A DNA stretch of 64,000 nt from contig BOPV01000001.1 of assembly GCA_018332375.1 (NCBI GenBank), positions 2,232,001 through 2,296,000 on the forward strand. The letters are read 5' to 3'. Within the stretch, counting starts at the first letter, position 1. Each line of letters starts with the position of its first letter. The notes beneath the pieces were generated by a model. The model did no database searches. It saw only the letters and a program-made list of their open reading frames with translations, and had not been told where the DNA came from. Source of the DNA: Roseiterribacter gracilis. Its GTDB lineage: Bacteria > Pseudomonadota > Alphaproteobacteria > BOG-932 > Roseiterribacteraceae. Below are positions 9,358 to 17,303 of the stretch, piece by piece. Made by a program: the position numbers and the translations under genes.

Positions 9358-9966
9358 GTGATCGAATGGATGTCGGACACGCTGGCGCGCTTCGGGCACG
9401 CGGGCGTCGCCCTGTTGATGCTGATCGAGAATCTGATCCCCGCGATCCCGTCCGAACTGGTGATGCCGTTCTGCGGTTTCGTCGCGGCGCAGGGCAAACT
9501 GACCTTGCTCGGCACCATCCTCGCCGGCCTGATCGGTTCGATGGTCGGACAGATGCCCTGGTATTACGGCGGCTATTATTTCGGCCGCCGCCGCTGCGTC
9601 GAACTTGCTGACAAATACGGACGCTGGCTGACGGTCAGCGGCCGCGAAGTCGAATTCGTGTTCGATTGGTTCAATCGCCACGGCGCCAAGTCGGTGCTGA
9701 TCGGCCGCTGCATTCCCGGCATCCGCGCCGTAATTTCCGTGCCCGCCGGCATCAACCGCATGCCGCTCGGCAAATTTCTCGCCTGGTCGCTGATCGGCAC
9801 CACGATCTGGATGACGTTTCTCACCTATTGCGGGTGGGTGCTGCAGGAACACTACGACAAGGTGCAGCACTGGGGTGACCCGGTGCTGAAAACGCTGATC
9901 GGTCTCGTCGTACTGATCTACATCGTGCGGCTGGTCTTGAGTTTTCGCCACAAGCAGGCCGATTAG
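9358..9966 (+). CDS. DedA/SNARE-associated family membrane protein
   Basis: A 202-residue inner-membrane protein of the DedA family, whose members act in lipid (undecaprenyl phosphate or phospholipid) transport and envelope homeostasis. The motif ENLIPAIPSE near residues 22-31 and GRCIPGIRAVISVPAGINRM near residues 116-135 are the two re-entrant signatures of the family. Four to five hydrophobic segments are visible. The start is a GTG with AGGAG six bases upstream. Its substrate cannot be read from the sequence. Confidence 0.92.
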   Translation: MIEWMSDTLARFGHAGVALLMLIENLIPAIPSELVMPFCGFVAAQGKLTLLGTILAGLIGSMVGQMPWYYGGYYFGRRRCVELADKYGRWLTVSGREVEFVFDWFNRHGAKSVLIGRCIPGIRAVISVPAGINRMPLGKFLAWSLIGTTIWMTFLTYCGWVLQEHYDKVQHWGDPVLKTLIGLVVLIYIVRLVLSFRHKQAD

Positions 9967-10033
9967 CGCCTTCACGATCTTGCAATGACGCGAGGCTGGC
10001 GCGCGAGCGCCGAAGCGTGAGATTCTCACGCTC

Positions 10034-11227
10034 GTGATGACACGTTCCGACATGATGCTTTTGGCGCTGCTGGCGCTGGTCGCGCTGATGGGCACGTTGT
10101 GCCTTGTCGTCGGCCGGCACGGGCGCACATCCGAGCCGCTGCGCCGCTATGGCTGGGGCATGGTGTGCCTCGCGGTCGGCCTCGCCATCACCTTGATGAG
10201 TTTTCTGCCAAGCCCGGTGCGCTTGATCGTCGGCAACGGCCTGTTCGCCTTTGCCACCATTCCGCTGGTGAGCGGCGTGCTGCTGCACACGCGCTATCGG
10301 CTCAATATGCAGCTGGTCTGGGTGATCTTCGCCGTGACCTTGGCGGCGCTGGCCTGGAACAATCTCGGCTCGTCGCGGCCCTTGTCGCTGAACTATGTCG
10401 CGACCTTGCCGATCTCGAACCTGCTGCAGCTCTATGCTGCCTACGCGTTGCTGCGCGATCCGCCGCGCGACGCGCGCAGCGGCGGCCGCATGCTCGCGGT
10501 CAGTTTCATTCTGTCGCGACTGGTCGCCGACGCGCTCGTGGTTGTGTTTCTCGCGGGCTATGGCGGCACCACCGAAAGTGAACGGTTCGACATCATCGCC
10601 TCGACCTTCTCGCTGGTGCAGATGGTGATCGCGGTCACCAACACGCTGGCGCTGTTGTGGGTCGAAGTCCGCAAGATGGAAGCCGAGCTGGAGCGGATCG
10701 CCTTCGAAGATTCGCTGACCAGACTGCCGAACCGCCGCGCCGTGCAGAGTTGGTTCGAGCAAGAGGTCGCGCGCGCCACGCGCCGCGGCGAAACCTTCGC
10801 GATGCTGATCGTCGATCTCGACCGGTTCAAAAACCTCAACGACACGTACGGACACCAGGCCGGCGATGCGGTGCTGGCGCATGTTGCAGCCACGCTCAAC
10901 GCGCAGCGCCGCGCCGACGATCTATTGGGCCGGATCGGCGGCGAAGAGTTTCTGTTGTTGCTGACCGGCATCGACGCCGAACACGCGAACGAGGTCGCCG
11001 ACCGGATGCGCGAGTCGATGGCGTCGTCGCCGATCACGCTGCGCGGGCAGCGCGTGCAAGTGACGTTGAGCGGCGGCTTCGCGATGTTCGACGCCGAAGG
11101 AACCGATTGGCACACGCTGTTCGCGCTTGCCGACGAACGGCTCTATGCGGCCAAGCGCAACGGCCGCAACCGCATCGTCGGTCCGCCCGCCTGCGCCGCG
11201 CGCCCGCGCATCGAAGCGGTCGGCTAA
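10034..11227 (+). CDS. Membrane diguanylate cyclase (GGDEF)
   Basis: A 397-residue protein predicted to make cyclic di-GMP from GTP. About six hydrophobic helices occupy residues 5-210, with no recognisable sensor domain, followed by a GGDEF domain starting DSLTRLPNRR. The catalytic loop is GGEEF (residues 302-306), so the enzyme should be active, and an RxxD inhibitory site (RADD) sits five residues before it, suggesting product inhibition. The start may be the GTG at 10034 or the adjacent ATG at 10037; neither has a strong ribosome site. Its stop abuts, tail to tail with no spacer, the stop of the DivL-like kinase. Confidence 0.93.
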   Translation: MMTRSDMMLLALLALVALMGTLCLVVGRHGRTSEPLRRYGWGMVCLAVGLAITLMSFLPSPVRLIVGNGLFAFATIPLVSGVLLHTRYRLNMQLVWVIFAVTLAALAWNNLGSSRPLSLNYVATLPISNLLQLYAAYALLRDPPRDARSGGRMLAVSFILSRLVADALVVVFLAGYGGTTESERFDIIASTFSLVQMVIAVTNTLALLWVEVRKMEAELERIAFEDSLTRLPNRRAVQSWFEQEVARATRRGETFAMLIVDLDRFKNLNDTYGHQAGDAVLAHVAATLNAQRRADDLLGRIGGEEFLLLLTGIDAEHANEVADRMRESMASSPITLRGQRVQVTLSGGFAMFDAEGTDWHTLFALADERLYAAKRNGRNRIVGPPACAARPRIEAVG

Positions 11228-13165
11228 TTAGCTGTTGGCGTTGTCGGCCGGCGGATGCGCCGGCAGCACGCAGGTAACGACGGTGCCGCGATCGGCGCGG
11301 CTTTCCAACTCGACGCGCCCGCCATGCAGCGCGACGAAGCTTTTCACCAGCGCAAGACCGACGCCGGCGCCGCTCTTCCAGTCGCGCGGCTTGGACCGTT
11401 CGAACGGTGCGAAGACGCGTTCCCAATCCTGAATCGAAATGCCGGCGCCGTTGTCCGACACGATCAGCCGCGCCTCTTCGTCATTGTCGCGTCGGCCGCT
11501 GAGACGGATTTCGCCACCCGGATGGGTGAACTTGATCGAGTTCGAAATCAGATTGACCAGCACCTGTTTCAGGCGCCGTTCGTCGGCTTCGATCACGCCG
11601 AGATTGGCTGGCGCGTCGAGCGCGAGGTGAATATCCTGCTTGCGCGCCCATTCCTGGGTCAGGCCGTGGACTTCTTCCAACATGCGCGCGAGATCGACCG
11701 GGGTCCGGTTGAGACGCATGTAGCCCGCCTCGATCGTAGAAAGATCGAGGACTGCGTCGATCAAGGACACGAGACGCTGGCCCGCTTCCAACAAGCCTTC
11801 GGAATATTCCATCTGCTTGTCGTTGAGCGCGCCGAAATACTGTTTCGACAGAATTTCGGCGAAGCCGATCATCGCGTTCAGCGGCGTACGCAGCTGGTAC
11901 GAAACGTTGGCCAAGAAGTCGAGCTTGAGCTGGTCGGCCGCTTCCAGCGCCGCATTCTTTTCGCGCAACGCCTGTTCGACGCGCACGCTGTCGGTGACGT
12001 CGACGAAACTGTTCAGCACGCCACCGTCGGGCAGCAGCACCGATTGATATTGGATCACGCTTTCGTCGGCACGTTCGAACCGGCCCGGCCGCGCGATGCG
12101 ATCGAGATTGTTCGACACGAAGGTGGTGCGGAACCCTTTGGCTTCGGACGTGCGTTCGAAGAAGCGTTCGAATTTCTGCGCCAGCTCGGCGACGTGTGGC
12201 GCCTGCGCCAGCAATTCGGATTCCAGTTCCCAGATTTTCGCGAAAGCCGGATTCCACAACGACAGGCGACCGTCCTGCCCGAACACCGCAATGCCCTCGG
12301 TCAACCCGTCGAGGGTTTCGCGCTGCACGGCGATCAGGGTGTTGTAACTCGATTCCAGCGCCAGGCGGCTGGTGACGTCTTCGTAGGTCACGGCCAGGCC
12401 GCCCATCGGGTGCGGGAACACGAAGACGCGCAACACGCTGCCGTCGGGACGGCTCATCAATTCTTCGGTCGGCTCGAGCAGCGACGTGAAACGTTCGAGC
12501 TGTTCCTGTTTGTAGCGGCGGAAATCCGCCTGCTCGGGCAGCTGGCGGCGTTCGCGCAACACTTCGAGCACTTCGGCCAAGGTCGGACGCAGCGACAACC
12601 ACGCTTCGTCGAGCTGCCACAGCTGGCACATGGCGCTGTTGAAGAAGGCGAGACGGCGATCGGGCCCGTAGATCGCAACCGCGACCGACATTTGTTCGAG
12701 CACTTCGGCATGGGCCGATTTGTGCCGTTCCAATTCAGCTTCGGCTTCTTCGACCGCGGTGATGTCTTCGGCCCAGCCGAGACCGCCCGCAGCACCTTCA
12801 ACGAGACGGAAATAGCGACGCTGTCCACCGGCAACGACGTGGCGCGTTTCGTTCTGCGGTGCGCCAGCCGCGCGCGCACGTTCGGCCAGCGCGCGGCCCG
12901 ACCGGTCGAGCACGTTGGCCGCAAGTTCGCGTTGTTCGGAAACCGCCTGGGACGGTGTTGCGTCGACGGCGCGTGCGTAGGCGCGGTTGACCCAAATCAG
13001 GCGAAGCGTTGTGTCGCGCCGCCAGATCGGCAGCGGCAATTCGTCGAGTGCGGCCGCAAGCGGATCGATGACCGGCAGCGGCGGCACGGAAATCTGGGCC
13101 GCGGGCACGACCGGGGCTGCTGGCGCTTTCGCGCCAAACAGCCGACCGATCAAACCCGCGCCCAC
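11228..13165 (-). CDS. divL: DivL-like PAS kinase with tyrosine at the phosphoacceptor site
   Basis: A 645-residue cytoplasmic sensor-kinase-like protein with three PAS regions (about 40-140, 155-280, 290-410), a dimerisation helix and a C-terminal ATPase domain (about 520-640: N-box LISNSIKF, G1 DNGAGI, G2 GAGVGLALV). The H-box reads NVSYQLRTPLN, so tyrosine 423 (TAC) replaces the phosphorylated histidine. This is the hallmark of DivL, the pseudo-kinase that controls CckA and hence CtrA in alphaproteobacteria. The start is a GTG seven bases after the ahcY stop; a position near ahcY is, as far as I recall, usual for divL homologues. Symbol given by H-box and context; no strong N-terminal membrane helix is seen. 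Confidence 0.72.
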   Translation of the reverse strand: MGAGLIGRLFGAKAPAAPVVPAAQISVPPLPVIDPLAAALDELPLPIWRRDTTLRLIWVNRAYARAVDATPSQAVSEQRELAANVLDRSGRALAERARAAGAPQNETRHVVAGGQRRYFRLVEGAAGGLGWAEDITAVEEAEAELERHKSAHAEVLEQMSVAVAIYGPDRRLAFFNSAMCQLWQLDEAWLSLRPTLAEVLEVLRERRQLPEQADFRRYKQEQLERFTSLLEPTEELMSRPDGSVLRVFVFPHPMGGLAVTYEDVTSRLALESSYNTLIAVQRETLDGLTEGIAVFGQDGRLSLWNPAFAKIWELESELLAQAPHVAELAQKFERFFERTSEAKGFRTTFVSNNLDRIARPGRFERADESVIQYQSVLLPDGGVLNSFVDVTDSVRVEQALREKNAALEAADQLKLDFLANVSYQLRTPLNAMIGFAEILSKQYFGALNDKQMEYSEGLLEAGQRLVSLIDAVLDLSTIEAGYMRLNRTPVDLARMLEEVHGLTQEWARKQDIHLALDAPANLGVIEADERRLKQVLVNLISNSIKFTHPGGEIRLSGRRDNDEEARLIVSDNGAGISIQDWERVFAPFERSKPRDWKSGAGVGLALVKSFVALHGGRVELESRADRGTVVTCVLPAHPPADNANS

Positions 13166-13172
13166 AGTCGTC

Positions 13173-14477
13173 TTAGTAGCGGTACGGCTCGGGCTTGAAC
13201 GGGCCCTGCTTCGGCGTACCGATGTAGCTGCTCTGCTTGTCCGTCAGTTCGGTGAGCTTGGCGCCGACGCGCTTCAGGTGCAGACGCGCGACCTTTTCGT
13301 CGAGCGCCTTGGGCAGCACATAGACCTGACGTTCGTACTTGGCGTGGTTGGTCCACAATTCGATCTGGGCCAGCACCTGGTTGGTGAAGCTGGCGCTCAT
13401 CACGAAGCTGGGATGGCCGGTCGCGTTACCGAGATTGACCAGACGGCCCTTCGACAGAACGATCAGGCGCTTGCCGTCGGGGAACACGACTTCGTCGACC
13501 TGCGGCTTCACTTCTTCCCACTTCATGTTGCGAAGTGCGTCGATCTGAATTTCGCTGTCGAAGTGGCCGATGTTGCAGACGATGGCGCGGTCTTTCATCT
13601 GGCGCATATGGTCGAGCGTGATGACGTCGACGTTGCCGGTCGCGGTGACGAAGATGTCACCCTGCGAAGCGGCGTCGTCCATCGTCACGACCTGGTAACC
13701 TTCCATCGCCGCCTGCAAAGCGCAGATCGGATCGATTTCGGTCACCATCACGCGGCAACCCGCGTTGCGTAAGCTGGCGGCCGAGCCCTTGCCCACGTCG
13801 CCGAAGCCGGCGACGACGGCGACCTTGCCCGCCATCATCACGTCGGTGCCGCGGCGAATGCCGTCGACCAGCGACTCACGGCAACCGTAGAGGTTGTCGA
13901 ACTTCGACTTGGTGACGCTGTCATTCACGTTGATCGCGGGAATCAACAACGTGCCGGCCTTGGCCATGTCGTAGAGACGCTTCACGCCCGTCGTCGTCTC
14001 TTCCGAGACGCCGCGGATGTCCTTCAGCATCTCGGGATACTTCTCGTGGATCATCAGCGTCATGTCGCCGCCGTCATCGAGCAGCATGTTCGGGACCCAA
14101 CCGTTCGGGCCGCGGATCGTCTGCTCGACGCACCACCAATATTCTTCTTCCGTCTCGCCCTTCCAGGCGAAGACCGGCACGCCGGTCTTGGCGATCGCGG
14201 CCGCAGCCTGATCCTGGGTCGAGAAGATGTTGCACGACGACCAACGCACTTCGGCGCCAAGTGCCGTCAGCGTCTCGATCAAGACCGCCGTCTGAATCGT
14301 CATGTGCAGGCAGCCGGCAATGCGGGCGCCCTTGAGCGGCTTTGAAGCGCCGTATTCTTCGCGCGTGGCCATCAGGCCCGGCATTTCGGTTTCGGCGATC
14401 CGGATCTCTTTGCGGCCCCAATCGGCGAGCGAGATGTCGGCAACCTTGTAGTCGTGCGCGTCCGCGGCGATAGCCAT
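13173..14477 (-). CDS. ahcY: Adenosylhomocysteinase
   Basis: Hydrolyses S-adenosylhomocysteine to adenosine and homocysteine, relieving product inhibition of methyltransferases. The 434-residue product has [13 protein letters not shown], the NAD-binding GFGDVGKG, the HFDSEIQ segment, and the family-typical C-terminus FKPEPYRY. It lies downstream of the HPr/PAS genes and just upstream of the DivL-like gene. The ATG has an AAGGAAG ribosome site. The 100-base leader (14478-14577) contains a GC-rich stem but no SAH riboswitch core that I could recognise. Confidence 0.98.
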   Translation of the reverse strand: MAIAADAHDYKVADISLADWGRKEIRIAETEMPGLMATREEYGASKPLKGARIAGCLHMTIQTAVLIETLTALGAEVRWSSCNIFSTQDQAAAAIAKTGVPVFAWKGETEEEYWWCVEQTIRGPNGWVPNMLLDDGGDMTLMIHEKYPEMLKDIRGVSEETTTGVKRLYDMAKAGTLLIPAINVNDSVTKSKFDNLYGCRESLVDGIRRGTDVMMAGKVAVVAGFGDVGKGSAASLRNAGCRVMVTEIDPICALQAAMEGYQVVTMDDAASQGDIFVTATGNVDVITLDHMRQMKDRAIVCNIGHFDSEIQIDALRNMKWEEVKPQVDEVVFPDGKRLIVLSKGRLVNLGNATGHPSFVMSASFTNQVLAQIELWTNHAKYERQVYVLPKALDEKVARLHLKRVGAKLTELTDKQSSYIGTPKQGPFKPEPYRY

Positions 14478-14577
14478 CGCTGGGCTTCCTTACGTCATCT
14501 GGGAAACTAAGGCGGCGGTGATACCCCGGCCGGGCAGGCGGGGGCAACCAAAGTCACGTGGCCCAGCCCTGCGTGAA

Positions 14578-15180
14578 TTACGCTGCTTCGGGCCCGTAGT
14601 CCGTGGCGTGGCGCTGCCAGTCGCCTGCTTCGCGAATCTCGTCGCTGGTCGGGATCAGGCAGGTCAGCGCCGTATCGGCCTCGCCGTCGGCTTTGCTGGC
14701 AAAAGGCAGGATCAGCCGGTCGAAACCGAGCTGCACCCGCAGCAAACGGAAGGTCCGGCAGGTGTAGAGCGGCCGGCGCGTCTCGGCGACGCAGGCATAG
14801 GCACCCAAGGTCTCGTCGACCATCGCACGCGGATAGAGCTCGGCCAGGGTCCGCCCGGTCATCGGGCCGCCATAGAGCCGTTCGAGCCGCGACCCAGCGA
14901 GGCGGTAGCGCACGTCCAACTTGGGCTCGCGGATGATGTCGGCCATCGCGATATAGGCCAGCGCGGCACGAATCGCGTTGGGGTCGATCTGGCTTTTGGA
15001 CGGGATCGCGTCGGGTGAGTCGCCGGCCTGTTGCAGGTCCAACCACCAGCGATAGAGCGGTCGGAAAAACGGCGGCAGGACGCTGCCGTCATCTTCCCAG
15101 TTTTGTTGTGCGGATTCGCTTTTGTCGCGACCGGTCGCGATCGTGGTCGCCATCAACAATCGGCTGAGGCGCAAGCGCAT
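14578..15180 (-). CDS. PAS_5-type PAS domain protein
   Basis: A 200-residue protein resembling the stand-alone PAS_5 family common in alphaproteobacteria. Typical features are the PFFRPLYRWWLDL segment, AYIAMADIIREPKLDVRYRL (about residues 76-95) and GGPMTGRTLAELYP (about 105-118). There is no output domain, so it probably senses or binds a partner; function unknown. The ATG at 15180 follows the HPr stop almost immediately (TGATTGATG), so translation is likely coupled to HPr. A TTG one codon earlier or an ATG nine codons later are alternatives. Confidence 0.8.
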   Translation of the reverse strand: MRLRLSRLLMATTIATGRDKSESAQQNWEDDGSVLPPFFRPLYRWWLDLQQAGDSPDAIPSKSQIDPNAIRAALAYIAMADIIREPKLDVRYRLAGSRLERLYGGPMTGRTLAELYPRAMVDETLGAYACVAETRRPLYTCRTFRLLRVQLGFDRLILPFASKADGEADTALTCLIPTSDEIREAGDWQRHATDYGPEAA

Positions 15181-15183
15181 CAA

Positions 15184-15459
15184 TCAATCCGTCTCGTCGA
15201 AACCGCGGCCGACCAGATCGGCCAGCGCGTCCAACGCCGCCTGCGCGTCGTCGCCTTCGGCAACCAGCGCAATGTCCGAGCCCGGCGACGCAGCCAGCAT
15301 CATCAAGCCCATGATCGAGGTGCCGGGAACGGTCGATCCGTTTCGCGTGACTTCGATCTGCGCCACGAATTCGCCTGCGGTCTTGACGAATTTCGCCGCC
15401 GCCCGCGCGTGCAGGCCGCGCTTGTTCACGATGGTGAGGGTGCGTTCGAGACGAGTCAT
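15184..15459 (-). CDS. HPr-like phosphocarrier protein
   Basis: Small PTS phosphocarrier of the nitrogen/regulatory branch. From the ATG at 15459 the protein is 91 residues. It has the phosphorylatable histidine in KRGLHARAAAKF (His17) and the HprK-target serine in GTSIMGLMMLAAS (Ser48). A longer in-frame start would run into the EIIA gene and add a non-homologous tail, so I rejected it. It sits with EIIA, RapZ and HprK, consistent with regulatory rather than sugar-transport use; no permease components are present. Confidence 0.95.
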   Translation of the reverse strand: MTRLERTLTIVNKRGLHARAAAKFVKTAGEFVAQIEVTRNGSTVPGTSIMGLMMLAASPGSDIALVAEGDDAQAALDALADLVGRGFDETD

Positions 15460-15484
15460 GTGGTGCGCGAAGAGAAACGAACGG

Positions 15485-15886
15485 TCAGGTTTCGTCCAGA
15501 AGCTTCGACGCAACGTTGATGTATTTCCGCCCGGCTTCACGGGCGCTGACGCAGGCCTGCGCCAGCGGTTCGGTTTTGCGCACGCTGGCCAGCTTGATCA
15601 ACATCGGCAGATTGACGCCCGCAACCACCTCGACCTTGGCCTTGTCCATGATCGAAATGGCGAGGTTCGACGGCGTACCGCCGAACAGATCGGTCAACAG
15701 GATCACGCCGTCGCCGGATTCGACTTTGGCGACCGCGTCCAGAATGTCCTGGCGGCGTTTTTCCATGTCGTCGTCAGGGCCGATTGCGACCGACGCGAGT
15801 TGCGGTTGTTTGCCGACGACATGTTCGAAGGCGAGCACGAACTCTTCGCCCAACCTGCCATGCGTGACGATGACGAGACCGATCAT
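15485..15886 (-). CDS. PTS mannose-type EIIA component
   Basis: A 133-residue EIIA of the mannose/fructose class, phosphorylated by HPr at His9 in the N-terminal IVTHGRLG motif. The LTDLFGGTPSNLA segment (about residues 64-76) is characteristic. No EIIB, EIIC or EIID genes follow, so as in other alphaproteobacteria it is probably a regulatory phospho-acceptor rather than part of a sugar permease. Its ATG overlaps the rapZ stop (ATGA). Confidence 0.94.
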   Translation of the reverse strand: MIGLVIVTHGRLGEEFVLAFEHVVGKQPQLASVAIGPDDDMEKRRQDILDAVAKVESGDGVILLTDLFGGTPSNLAISIMDKAKVEVVAGVNLPMLIKLASVRKTEPLAQACVSAREAGRKYINVASKLLDET

Positions 15887-16806
15887 GCCGCTGCCGCCGT
15901 TCCGGATTTAATATGTTGCCAGCGCGCCGCGTCGCGATGGGAAATCGTAACGTCCAAACCAAGGTCGCGGATCCAGGCGCCCATCAACTCGGCCAGGAAC
16001 ACCGACCGATGCCGGCCACCGGTGCAGCCAAATGCGATGGTCAGATACGCTTTGCCTTCGTGGCGATAGGCCGGCAGCAACGGCGCCAGCAATGCCTGCA
16101 GATGTTCGACAAAGGCGGGAAAGCCCGCATCACCGCGCACATAGTCGGCGACGCGCGCGTCGCGCCCGTCGAGCGGCTGCAACTCGGCTTCGTAATGCGG
16201 GTTGCGCAGGAAGCGCACGTCGAACACCAGATCGGCCTCGCGCGGCAAGCCCCGGCCGTACGAAAACGACACGACCGAAACGCGCAAACCCGCCGTCGTC
16301 GCCAAGGTGAAATGACCGGCGACGATGCGTTTGGTCTCGTGAATGGTGAGGTCCGACGTATCGATCACCACGTCGGCGGCGCTACGCAGCGGTTCCAGCA
16401 GCGCACGGTCGCGCGCAATGCCATCGGCAACCGGACGGTCGTTGGCCAGCGGATGACGCCGGCGCGTTTCGGTGAAGCGGCGCAGCAGCACGTCGTCGGA
16501 CGCTTCAACGAACAGCAAACGGCAACGCCCATTCTGACTTAGACGCGCACACAGATCGCGCAACGACGAGGCCGAGAAATCGCGCGTGCGGCTGTCGATG
16601 CCGATCGCGACCGGATGTCCCTGCCAGTCGGGATTGGCCAGCAACGGATCGATCAGAAACAGCGGCAGATTGTCGATCGTGTCGTAGCCAAGGTCTTCGA
16701 GCACGGCCAAGGCCGTCGAAAGACCGCTGCCGCTTAGTCCGGTGACGAGAACGATCTCGCGTCCAGCCGTCGCTGCAGCCCCGTCGCGCACGACAGTGTC
16801 GCTCAT
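15883..16806 (-). CDS. rapZ: RapZ-family nucleotide-binding protein
   Basis: A 307-residue RapZ (YvcJ) family protein. In enterobacteria RapZ is an RNA adaptor controlling GlmZ and glucosamine-6-phosphate synthesis; the role in alphaproteobacteria is not settled. The C-terminal domain is well conserved (SFSYGRGLPREADLVFDVRF, FGCTGGRHRSV). The N-terminal P-loop reads GLSGSGLS (residues 23-30): the Walker A lysine is replaced by leucine 29, which should impair nucleotide hydrolysis. Both ends overlap neighbours by ATGA (hprK upstream, EIIA downstream). Confidence 0.93.
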   Translation of the reverse strand: MSDTVVRDGAAATAGREIVLVTGLSGSGLSTALAVLEDLGYDTIDNLPLFLIDPLLANPDWQGHPVAIGIDSRTRDFSASSLRDLCARLSQNGRCRLLFVEASDDVLLRRFTETRRRHPLANDRPVADGIARDRALLEPLRSAADVVIDTSDLTIHETKRIVAGHFTLATTAGLRVSVVSFSYGRGLPREADLVFDVRFLRNPHYEAELQPLDGRDARVADYVRGDAGFPAFVEHLQALLAPLLPAYRHEGKAYLTIAFGCTGGRHRSVFLAELMGAWIRDLGLDVTISHRDAARWQHIKSGTAAAA

Positions 16807-17267
16807 TGCAGCTGCACCGACTGCGCGGCTGCGTCGCTCGCGGCCAGACCGACGCGCCGCGCGGCGGCGGTCAGCATCAATTTCAATTTCGCCAGCGCGG
16901 AGGATTCAAACGGCGCCAGATCGAAGCGCGGAATCTGCACGCCGTCGATTTCGATCAGCGAAATGTCCGGCATGCGTTCGATCGCGGTCGGCGCAACCAG
17001 ATCAACCAACAGCGCCACCGGCACGCGCTGTACGGACGGTGCAGCAACCAGGCCGAGGCCGCGTACTTCGATCAAGCCCGCAAGCGACGGCGGGGGTGAC
17101 GCAAGCAAGCGTCCGCCTTCGCGTACCAACACAGTGCGGTCGTCCGACACGAGCGTCCAACCGGCATCAATCGCGCGCAGCGCGAGATCCGACTTTCCGG
17201 CACCCGACGGGCCGCGGAAGAGCACGGCGGCGCCATCCAGCGCAACGCAGGTCATGTGATAGGTCAT
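16803..17267 (-). CDS. hprK: HPr kinase/phosphorylase, short form
   Basis: Phosphorylates HPr on its regulatory serine. At 154 residues it is the short alphaproteobacterial form consisting of the catalytic domain only; the N-terminal domain found in Firmicutes is absent. Walker A GPSGAGKSD lies at residues 19-27, with the SDDRTVL strand and the IEVRGLGL motif following. It sits between chvG (36-base gap) and rapZ (ATGA overlap). The partner serine is present in the HPr gene of the same operon. Confidence 0.95.
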   Translation of the reverse strand: MTYHMTCVALDGAAVLFRGPSGAGKSDLALRAIDAGWTLVSDDRTVLVREGGRLLASPPPSLAGLIEVRGLGLVAAPSVQRVPVALLVDLVAPTAIERMPDISLIEIDGVQIPRFDLAPFESSALAKLKLMLTAAARRVGLAASDAAAQSVQLQ

Positions 17268-17303
17268 GGAATGTCGGAGCCTGCCCGCGCTGCAGCAGAG
17301 CCG

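Noticed and set aside
13165..13198. Longer kinase start reading into ahcY
   Set aside because: No supporting homology; the GTG at 13165 seven bases after the ahcY stop is the simplest start.
14478..14577. SAH riboswitch before ahcY
   Set aside because: The leader has a GC-rich stem, but I could not find the conserved core sequences of the SAH class. A covariance search would decide.
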